DNA from: Gonatopus flavifemur
Lineage: Eukaryota; Arthropoda; Insecta; Hymenoptera; Dryinidae
Direction of reading: 5' to 3'
Length of the DNA stretch: 64,000 bases
Assembly: GCA_018340375.1 (NCBI GenBank)
Contig: JAFFJZ010000073.1
Coordinates: 248,001 to 312,000 of the forward strand
Positions within the stretch are counted from its first letter, which is position 1. Every line of letters starts with the position of its first letter. Below the pieces are notes generated by a model. It was not told where the DNA came from and searched no databases. It saw only the letters and a program-made list of their open reading frames with translations. A program made the translations under genes and the position numbers. Below are positions 60,001-64,000 of the stretch, piece by piece.

Positions 60001-63000
60001 CATGTTAAAAGTTTTTCTTATATCCATATTGCATTCGATTACGATTCAGATTTTACAATCTAAAAGACGTTTCATATCTTCCTTTCCATGCTCAAAATGC
60101 CAGGCAGAACCGGATAGAAAATTGCTGTCAGGCTTTGAACGGTTTCTTTCCCAGGTAATTCAAGCAAAAAATGACAAACTTTCTACCCGATTTGGCCCGG
60201 AATCACTAAATTGTAACATCTTGTCAAAACCTTGCCAGAAAATTTTCGTCAGATTTTGACCAAATATTCCGAGTTGGTAATCAAACCAAATCGGGTAGAA
60301 AGTGTGTCAAAACACACGCCGGGTTTGAGTTCGTATGTGTGTATTTTTATCTGGATTACCTGGGAAAGAAACCGTTCAAACCCTGACAACAATTTTCTGT
60401 CCAGTTCTGCCTGAAATTTTCAGCAGGGTTTATACAATTTCTACTGTAATTAAGTCTTTGCATAAAGTACAATAAAAATGATCATTCCAGGACCACCCGA
60501 TATGTTGTTTTTGGTGCTAATCGAGATCATTGGAACAACTTCCGTGATCATAAAATTTCAAGAACCAGAGTCAATAGATTCTCCGATCTGTACCAAGTTC
60601 AAAGTTCAATGGAGCACGCAAGAGGATTTTTCAACAATTTGCGGAGAATGGGAGGTTCAGGATATGAAGCATAGAGAAACTTGTATAGACGGTCTCGTTC
60701 AGGGCCAAAGGTATTACTTCAGAGCAGCTGCTGGTAATTTGAAAGGATTCAGTAGATTCAGAAACTCCACTCCTAGTCACGTTACCCCTAGCAGTAAGTT
60801 TTCTTTGTTTACTTTCTTAATCCACAGAATGTTAGAGATTTAAATGTAATACAATTATATGCATTCAATGTAATTTCAAAGGTTGGAGAGACGTAAATGG
60901 TAGGACAGCGAGGTTCGCGGGACGAGTCGAACAATTGGATGCTCTGTTCGCGGACTTGAGAAGGCCGGAGTACAGCCGAGTAACTCCAGCGGTGCAGAGA
61001 CGCAATCACAAGAAAAAAACTTCGATAAAACAATTGTTTACGGCAATAAGTAAATTTCAAAAGAACCTCCGTCGAGGTGCATTTCTCTCTTGTTTGTTCT
61101 ACCACGAGGATAAAGTCTTGGTCACCAACGAAGATTTTTTACCCGTTATCGAAATTGATGAAACTTATCCTAGTTGTATATATAATGATTTTTACTGGTT
61201 CATAAAAGTCGCGTGTACATGGGAGGATGTGAAAACATTACGTCACGATATGGAAAAAGGTCCTAACTGTTCGACCAATCATTTTAAAATAAAATTGTTA
61301 CAAGCTGCGGCCCAAATGCAGGTATGTTATTGTTATCTTTCGCCGATTCTGCATGGAATTATCTCATAATATTTCATTCGTTCCAGGGAGTTCTTTGCAC
61401 TCAAGATCTCGGTCAATTGTATTACAAACCAATGCGAGATAGCCAAGGAACTTTGGTATTCTCGATTGTCAATCACGTGAAATCACCAAAATTGATTTCT
61501 GCTCTCAACAGCAAGTGGTTACCTCTGAGCAAAGTGACGAAGAAAATCGCGACGCAAGAAAATAGTAACGTAGCCGATATTCTGATGGCCAGTATTCCAG
61601 AACAAATGACCTATCATCTAGTCAGCAATATCAAACTTTCAAGAGGTTTATATCTTGGTTATTTGAAAATGCAAAGTAGCGTTGATCTCATTCAAACCGT
61701 TGTTCCGTCGAAGTCGCCAAATGTATTGCCACATTGTAAAATTCGGGATAATCCTCATGTTTCTGCGTAAGTTGAAGTTTTGTTTTGAATTTATAAAATC
61801 ATATTTTGCTAAATACAATTCAATGATGCATTGACAGGGAAGAGTGGGAGTACTTGAAGAGGATAACTACCACCGGTGTTTCCGATTCGTTCATTCAAAA
61901 TTTAGAGGAAAAGGAGAATGCGTCAAATGAATTACAGGGTACGGAATTACAAAAACATTTCGTCGAACTGGTTGGCGCGACAGCTCGACGACTCTTCAAT
62001 TACATGGAAATCAGTCCAGAAGAATCTTTGGTACACCGACTGTACGATGCCGAAGTCATCGACTTGACGCCCGAGGTATCGTTCCTGATCGCCGTTCCTC
62101 CTCCTGAAACCACTTGTTGCGTGCCCGGAACCAAAGAAATTCTTCCCCAGAGAAGCGATTTGATTTCCCTGCCCCTTCAAGTTTTTGAAATGGTTCATTT
62201 GAACACGTACCAGAAGGATGTGATGAGTCGTTATTCGAGATTAAGTTGTATTGTAGAACTTGATACCGCCCAAGCTCAACATAATCAAAGAGAAGCTTTT
62301 AGTTCGTCGGAATTAAGTGTAGCTAAAGATAAACTCGCTAGGTTACAAGATATTCAATCTCAGATGAACGCGATTTGGAAGGGAGCTAGATGGTTGATCG
62401 ATGTCATTACGTTTGCCAGAGATCGTAATCATTCGTTCACTCAACAAGCATCTGTAAGTTCAATTCAATTTATTTCGTTCTAGTTTTAGTCGATAAGAAT
62501 GTTTATTAATGTATTACTTTGTTCACAGCGTAATATTTCTTCGACTGGTATCAGCATGAAAGACCTGCTGAGTCTCGACAAGGGAAAAAATAACACTTTG
62601 AAAAGAAGTTTGCTGCAAATACCCTCGAGAGATCCTAAATTGGTGAAATCGAGTCCAGGACGAGGAAGTTGGCCGGGTCCTAACGGGATAAAACCTTCTT
62701 CCAATCTTCTCACAACCGAATTCAGTAAAAGTGAACAGCAGTTGCCGAATACTAGAAAAGGAAGTAACGCGTCCAACGTATCCAGTCGCTCAGAACCCTT
62801 CAAATTCTCAGTAGCGGTAAATAGTTTCCACCATCATTTCAAACCCGTATCCACTAATGTTAGAGACAATCATTTAGCATCATCGTCGTACAATGCTCAA
62901 CTATCCATGTCCAAATCCGAAGACACACTTCATTTAACTAAATATAAACATAGTCCGAGGAATCGTTCAACCATCATAACTTCTGTATCCGCCAGCACCA

Positions 63001-63714
63001 GCCCGTTGCTCAGTTCCAAACCAAATATATTCAGCAGCTCACTTTTAAGTATTTCAAACTCAATAACTACGAGCACCATAAACGTAGATAGTTTACAATC
63101 AGTGAGCAGCGACGAACTGTCCACGATGAGCTCTTCGGCTTCTAGTTTGAAGCTACCAGCTCATCAAATTAAAGGAAAATCGTCTAAACCCACGATCAGC
63201 GTCGCTTCGGTGGCAAGTTCTCTGATGGATTCTCAATTTACGGATGATAAAGATGAGAAAACGTTGATGCCGGCTCCCTTACCTGGAATTCTGCAGGTAA
63301 TTTTTTCTGTTCTTGATTGCTTTGCGTATCTCAAAAAATTATAAAAGCAGAAGACTTACCCTCAAATTTGTTTTATAGGTTTACACCGCTTATGAGACGG
63401 GATTGGCTGCTGGAACGAGTTTGAAATTGCACGTTACTCCTCGAACTACCGCGCGAGAAGTCGTCGATCTCGTTGTCAAGCAATTAAATATGGCTGTGGT
63501 TTTAAAAGGTCAAGATGGACCTATTTATCCGGCGGATGAACTGCCTAATTTCTGCTTAGTAGCTGTTATTGGAGCGAGGGAGCGGTGCCTGAGGGACGAC
63601 TTCAAACCCCTTCACTTGCAAAATCCATGGAAAAAAGGCCGGTTGTACGTGAGGCAAAAGCAAGACGTTCTTGCTGCGCTCGAACATAGCAGCAAACATA
63701 GCGCCTATTTATAA
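35891..63714 (+). CDS. wake: wide awake / ANKFN1 orthologue, nine-exon coding region
   Basis: The join 35891-36083, 36178-36281, 37858-38121, 60491-60793, 60882-61321, 61387-61766, 61838-62453, 62529-63296 and 63379-63714 keeps one open frame. From ATG 35947 it gives 1,115 residues: ankyrin repeats (about 18-78), a FN3 domain (about 169-268), a conserved central region (270-748), a Ser-rich segment (749-1004) and a C-terminal Ras-association-like domain (1005-1115). In Drosophila, wake (also called banderuola) is a cortical/neuronal adaptor. It links the clock to GABA-A receptor localisation and sleep onset, and acts in neuroblast polarity. Introns are 65-94 bp except intron 2 (1,576 bp) and intron 3 (22,369 bp), both filled by transposons. 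An acceptor-like AG at 35889-35890 and a stop at 35878 leave open whether 35947 is the start or an upstream exon exists. Confidence 0.85.
36178..36281 (+). CDS. wake: wake exon: second ankyrin repeat
   Basis: The acceptor CAAAAG gives VNSDGLSPLDVAVLSNNK and IAKMLVASGAQEG. The donor GTAAGT leaves phase 1. Confidence 0.88.
36673..37293 (+). mobile_element. Internally deleted mariner (inner), nested in the outer one
   Basis: The ends TTAGGTTGGTAAGAAAATC and the complement of TTAGGTCGGTAAGAAAGTC are flanked by TA that belongs to the outer element. The 621-bp body retains the transposase N-terminus and C-terminal tail but lacks the catalytic centre. Confidence 0.85.
36841..37062 (+). CDS. Mariner DNA-binding domain remnant (73 aa)
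   Basis: This is an open frame inside the inner mini-mariner. It encodes the paired helix-turn-helix start of a mariner transposase (AIAYYEFLKEHSARAAAVNI, then VSRWYQRFRLGDTSFEDKPRSGR) and then stops. A further 3' piece (ERVQSLPER) is present out of reach after the stop. No catalytic Asp remains. It is probably a decay product, although such truncated proteins could still bind the ends. Confidence 0.6.
   Translation: MEQSALRAIAYYEFLKEHSARAAAVNICSVFKSGVVHHSTVSRWYQRFRLGDTSFEDKPRSGRKSAVNDRGKA
37858..38121 (+). CDS. wake: wake exon: linker between ankyrin and FN3
   Basis: The acceptor TGTTCAG leads into TPQSLGTHLVSLLSDAEKRV, a polar Asn/Gln-rich stretch, and LALWERRVRIFRKMLLGFDQ. The donor AGTAAGT leaves phase 1, matching the FN3 exon 22.4 kb away. 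Confidence 0.88.
38544..38990. mobile_element. Class-B left end with TTCTGAATTTTCAGA core
   Basis: The stretch begins CACTGTAAAAAAATTCTG and continues as degenerate TTTCTGAATTTTCAGA iterations. No matching right end occurs nearby. The best partner is at 57803-57818, which has the same core style. Confidence 0.5.
39423..39639. mobile_element. Class-C element with CAAGGTTGACAAG core
   Basis: The ends are CCCGGATAGCAA and the complement of CCCCAGATAACATG. The 217-bp body iterates ACAAGGTTG, CAAGCTTG and CAGGGTT words. Confidence 0.55.
39830..40225 (-). pseudogene. Two-exon C-terminal gene fragment, unidentified family
   Basis: On the minus strand, exon 40225-40057 reads DIVIFGTFPIKASDVLEGF and YFVFNIKYPKEIKATMEFIH and ends in phase 2 at a GTATAAG donor. 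After an 82-bp intron ending TTTTTCAG, exon 39974-39830 continues in frame (VFVKINPKNEQKN, LPINSKVRKLLDALAKFVAE) to TAA. The exact phase match argues that this is real coding sequence. I recall multicopy metazoan proteins ending with a similar YFVFN-YP-FIQ pattern but cannot name the family. A TAA at 40197-40199 lies near the exon start and no upstream exons are clear, so I treat it as a fragment. It lies antisense inside wake intron 3. Confidence 0.55.
40226..41577. other. Intronic sequence without firm genes
   Basis: On the minus strand, a possible coding patch (TQILTDTVRNLERLQQQF) near 40790-40850 has AG and GTAAGT signals nearby but is broken by a stop. The + strand frame 41053-41325 shows no domain. 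An isolated FB1-like fragment lies at 40330-40380. Confidence 0.4.
41578..45598. mobile_element. 4.0-kb palindromic element, class-B termini
   Basis: The two 1,955-bp arms (41578-43532 and 43644-45598) are reverse complements with only a few mismatches and no length change: every mirrored pair sums to 87,176. The ends are CACTGTTAAAAATTTCTTG flanked by TA. The loop is 111 bp. Each arm holds, from outside in, class-B-like sequence, a segment with matching 67-, 93- and 62-codon frames of no known family, a class-A start at 42389 (CCCTGGTAGAAATT) and an FB1 unit at the centre. No transposase is encoded. Confidence 0.88.
46244..47166 (-). mobile_element. Pogo-like non-autonomous element carrying a PHD finger
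   Basis: The ends are GGGGACGGACGGGCAAGA and its complement, flanked by TA. The unfilled target is seen in the parallel repeat copy near 47613 (GTATACTATTCGTAACTG). Subterminal copies of AAAACGGATA recur near both ends and may be transposase-binding sites. It keeps only a 3' coding segment with a PHD finger. Catalytic sequence is absent. Confidence 0.75.
46491..46712 (-). CDS. PHD-type zinc finger fragment (73 aa)
   Basis: The segment has a Lys/Arg-rich stretch (KKKKRRTKKIAK) followed by CTICKEKYVDPPVEDWIQC, CQEWTHEACSS and FCDDC. The Cys-x2-Cys, Cys-x2-Cys, His-x2-Cys and Cys-x2-Cys ligands are all present. A finger of this type ends many insect pogo-like DDE_1 transposases. It is the remaining tail of such a protein, with no catalytic domain upstream. 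Confidence 0.7.
   Translation of the reverse strand: MDIPGPSDKKKKRRTKKIAKNYVTSYLCTICKEKYVDPPVEDWIQCGRCQEWTHEACSSYSGHGAYFCDDCSD
47200..47434. mobile_element. Class-A element with GAGATTTGGCGAGAATCA core
   Basis: The ends are CCCTGGTTAAAA and TTTTAAACCAGGG, flanked by TA on both sides. The 235-bp core iterates TGAGATTTGGCCAGAATC and its variants. Confidence 0.75.
48450..48656. repeat. Hairpin MITE
   Basis: CCAGAGGAAAAAAATGACATC, AACATGATAAAATGGA and CCCTTCCCCA on the left are mirrored on the right over about 80 bp with few mismatches. The outer triplets resemble class-A ends (CCC, AGGAAAAA). Confidence 0.7.
48657..49719. other. Intronic sequence without recognised features
   Basis: AT-rich and no gene is seen. 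An isolated class-A-like word CCCTAGTAAAAAT occurs at 49121. Confidence 0.4.
49720..51625 (+). repeat. About ten-copy tandem array, period near 190 bp
   Basis: Landmarks such as TATGTCTATACTGTGAG recur near 49876, 50066, 50241, 50397, 50579, 50769, 50961, 51142, 51333 and 51522. Each unit has GAGAAAAGTAGTGGAAAG, a variable TTTTCTCATTCTAACTTTTC part and CATATAACAATATTTATAC. Divergence between units is about 10-20%. The left boundary begins CCCCTGGTGGAACGGGAAG. The same unit occurs in reverse at 56270-57240. Confidence 0.85.
51764..52240 (+). pseudogene. 5' part of a Mos1-like (mauritiana subfamily) mariner
   Basis: After TA the sequence begins CCAGGTGTGTAAGTATG, close to the Mos1 end. The ATG at 51936 follows 172 bp later, as in Mos1. 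The frame encodes MSSFVPTKYDLWTALLFCF, KKTTAESHRMLVEAFGEH and LQALLDEDDAQTQQQLAD, the N-terminal helix-turn-helix domain of that subfamily. It ends abruptly at 52240, where a class-A end begins. The catalytic domain and 3' end are missing. Confidence 0.85.
52241..52420. mobile_element. Class-A left end and core fragment
   Basis: The fragment begins CCCTGGTAGAAATATC and runs parallel to 42389-42570 inside the palindrome (TGAGGC, ACTGGTCA, GATAAGTT words). It is inserted directly into the Mos1-like coding region. No right end is identified. Confidence 0.55.
52792..53183. repeat. Fold-back element with about 165-bp GC-rich arms
   Basis: The left arm begins CCCGTACAGCACAACCACC and continues with GGACTTCGGTGGACTGG and GACGGAGAAATGTCCGCC. 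The right arm is its near-exact complement. The loop is about 75 bp and AT-rich. ACAATATCA follows the right end directly and also lies a few bases before the left end. Confidence 0.8.
53832..54108. repeat. Palindromic MITE
   Basis: CGTGGGAAAAAATGTATTC, GTGGGTTTATGTTTTTTGGG and GGAGAATCCAAATATCCAAG are mirrored at 54003-54107 with few differences, around a loop of about 70 bp. Confidence 0.75.
54697..55255 (+). repeat. FB1 copy near-identical to the window start
   Basis: From TTATTCACTTGCAGCTCGAC onward it differs from positions 8-560 by only scattered bases, although the copies are 54 kb apart. Sequence to the left differs, so this is a shared repeat rather than a large duplication. Confidence 0.8.
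55666..56269. other. Intronic repeat debris
   Basis: No gene is recognised. CAACGTTG-type iterations run from about 56085 to 56190 and stop at CCCTGGTAATC, a probable class-A element fragment. Confidence 0.45.
56270..57240 (-). repeat. Five- to six-copy tandem array, reverse of 49720-51625
   Basis: The complement of the 190-bp unit recurs with marks near 56448, 56608, 56791, 56970 and 57155 (CACAGTATAGACATACCCC). Units 2-3 and 4-5 are more alike than neighbours, suggesting doubling of a two-unit block. Confidence 0.8.
57690..57818. mobile_element. Class-B right end
   Basis: The stretch ends GGAAATTTTTTACAGTG after AATTCAGATATTCCAG and CTGAATTTCCAGAAA words. It may be the partner of the left end at 38544. 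Confidence 0.45.
57819..58429. other. Intronic sequence without recognised features
   Basis: No gene or clear repeat is recognised. Confidence 0.4.
58430..58695. mobile_element. Small element with CACTGATTCAGTGG core
   Basis: The ends are CGCTCTCTAAAACTGAATC and the complement of CGCTCTCTAAATCTGAATC. The interior iterates ACTGATTCCGCAGTG and ACTGCGAATCAGTGA variants with a period of about 35-40 bp. It follows the same principle as classes A-C but with different ends. Confidence 0.65.
58969..59041 (-). CDS. Possible orphan exon, minus strand
   Basis: From ATG at 59041 the minus strand reads MFNFKEVLNANGHWVPVGKI then HLQE and reaches a good donor (GAAG|GTAAGAAG). The composition looks coding, but no following exon can be assigned. 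It may belong with the minus-strand fragment at 39830-40225 or be a relic. Confidence 0.3.
59068..59574. mobile_element. Class-A element with GAAGCGT words and a tRNA-like segment
   Basis: The ends are CCCTGGTGAAAATGGAAGCG and CGCTTCATTTTCACCAGGG, with TC outside on both sides. The subterminal sequence repeats GAAGCGT and GCGCTTCGT. A tRNA-like stretch lies in the middle (59232-59310, minus). Confidence 0.7.
59232..59310 (-). other. tRNA-like remnant
   Basis: On the minus strand TGGCTCAGTGG fits a pol III A box and AGTTCAATTCT a B box with one deviation, at roughly tRNA spacing. Stem pairing is weak, so this is a pseudo-tRNA or SINE head. Confidence 0.4.
60086..60428. repeat. Hairpin element next to the FN3 exon of wake
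   Basis: CAGGCAGAACCGGATAGAAA and GAACGGTTTCTTTCCCAGGT on the left are mirrored at 60350-60428, with a second inner stem (CTACCCGATTTGG and its complement). The outer ends are CCATGCTCAAAATG and the complement of CCCTGCTGAAAATTTC. It is probably non-coding, although open frames cross it. Confidence 0.7.
60491..60793 (+). CDS. wake: wake exon: fibronectin type III domain
   Basis: The acceptor CATTCCAG precedes PPDMLFLVLIEIIGTTSV, FKVQWSTQEDF and GLVQGQRYYFRAAAGNLKG, the A to G strand pattern of a FN3 domain. The donor GTAAGT leaves phase 1. A 343-bp hairpin element ends 62 bp upstream of the acceptor. Confidence 0.92.
60882..61321 (+). CDS. wake: wake exon: central conserved region, part 1
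   Basis: The exon reads SWRDVNGRTARFAGRVEQLD, NHKKKTSIKQLFTAISKFQ and YNDFYWFIKVACTWEDVKTL, as in insect and vertebrate ANKFN1. It ends in phase 0 at CAG|GTATGT. Confidence 0.92.
61387..61766 (+). CDS. wake: wake exon: central conserved region, part 2
   Basis: The exon begins GVLCTQDLGQLYYKPMRDS after acceptor TTCCAG and continues through LSRGLYLGYLKMQSSVDL. The phase-2 donor is GC|GTAAGT. Confidence 0.92.
61838..62453 (+). CDS. wake: wake exon: central conserved region, part 3
   Basis: The acceptor is TTGACAG. The exon contains LYDAEVIDLTPEVSFLIAVP, FEMVHLNTYQKDVMSRYSRL and KGARWLIDVITFARDRN. The donor TCT|GTAAGT is phase 0. Confidence 0.92.
62529..63296 (+). CDS. wake: wake exon: Ser-rich segment
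   Basis: The segment is 256 residues very rich in Ser, Thr and Asn (SSSLLSISNSITTST, SSASSLKLP), with a basic N-terminal part. It is bounded by conserved blocks (ISMKDLLSLDKGK and APLPGILQ). Probably disordered and a phosphorylation target, by composition only. Donor GTAATT, phase 0. Confidence 0.88.
63379..63714 (+). CDS. wake: wake terminal exon: Ras-association-like domain
   Basis: The acceptor TTTTATAG precedes VYTAYETGLAAGTSLKLHV, PRTTAREVVDLVVKQLNMAV and LRDDFKPLHLQNPWKKGRLY, the RA-like ubiquitin fold at the C terminus of the family. The TAA is at 63712-63714. Confidence 0.92.
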   Translation, partial: VYTAYETGLAAGTSLKLHVTPRTTAREVVDLVVKQLNMAVVLKGQDGPIYPADELPNFCLVAVIGARERCLRDDFKPLHLQNPWKKGRLYVRQKQDVLAALEHSSKHSAYL

Positions 63715-64000
63715 CGTCGAACGGACTTTATAGGGATTGTATAAAGCGTGGCTTCTTATATACAATCCATAACATTAATTGAATTTTATATATTTTTTTC
63801 AATTCGATTGAAAAATATATCTCATTCCTTGCTATTCTTATGAAAGAAATAACAGCTCAAATAATAAGGATCTGATGGATTTCATTGTTATTCATTGTGC
63901 CGAATAATTTTTATATAAAAGTCCCTTGAATGCGAAACACTGCCTTTTAATCTTTCTTTCACGTTCCTCTTCCCTTTCCTAGCAACACTACGACATCTTT
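63715..64000 (+). other. wake 3' untranslated region (start)
   Basis: AT-rich sequence follows the stop. No canonical AATAAA is visible before the window ends; AATAAT occurs near 63861 and 63904. The transcript end is probably outside the window or uses a variant signal. Confidence 0.5.

Overview
This window is eukaryotic and almost certainly insect DNA. It is AT-rich, its genes have short GT-AG introns, and it carries dense mariner, hAT, tnp2-type and pogo-like transposon debris. I see one clear host gene: the insect orthologue of wide awake (wake, vertebrate ANKFN1) on the + strand from about 35.9 kb to 63.7 kb. Nine exons can be joined with consistent splice phases into 1,115 codons plus a stop, counted from an ATG at 35947. 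They encode ankyrin repeats, a fibronectin type III domain, a long conserved middle region, a Ser-rich region and a C-terminal Ras-association-like domain. I cannot fix the insect order from sequence alone.

Layout. 1-8.3 kb: fold-back repeats, including a 4.9-kb element with 0.72-kb inverted arms. 8.7-14.8 kb: a broken hAT transposase, then a broken gene for a protein with a DDE-like D-x80-D-x40-D pattern, enclosed by inverted copies of the hAT 3' end. 15-18.2 kb: a 2.0-kb Tc1/mariner-superfamily element with an intact D-x41-D transposase and about 0.4-kb terminal inverted repeats, nested in a minisatellite-like element. 20.7-23.8 kb: a decayed tnp2-like transposase. 24.5-25.2 kb: minisatellites. 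26.7-30.4 kb: two copies of one mariner in opposite orientation, one split by an 895-bp element. 33.5-34.9 kb: a near-intact mariner with one nonsense codon. 35.9-38.1 kb: the first three recognisable wake exons, with two nested mini-mariners in the second intron. 38.1-60.5 kb: a single 22.4-kb wake intron made of nested repeats, including a 4.0-kb near-perfect palindrome, a PHD-finger-bearing element, a 190-bp array present in both orientations, a Mos1-like relic and a minus-strand two-exon gene fragment. 60.5-63.7 kb: six closely spaced wake exons.

The most unusual theme is a set of small elements with short inverted ends of three kinds: A, CCCTGGTRAAAAT-like; B, CACTGTRAAAAATT-like; C, CCCAGATARCA-like. 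Their bodies are degenerate tandem iterations of their own terminal sequence. Several have 2-bp target duplications, and for some the window itself holds the empty site. These elements, rather than conventional transposons, account for much of the non-coding sequence here.
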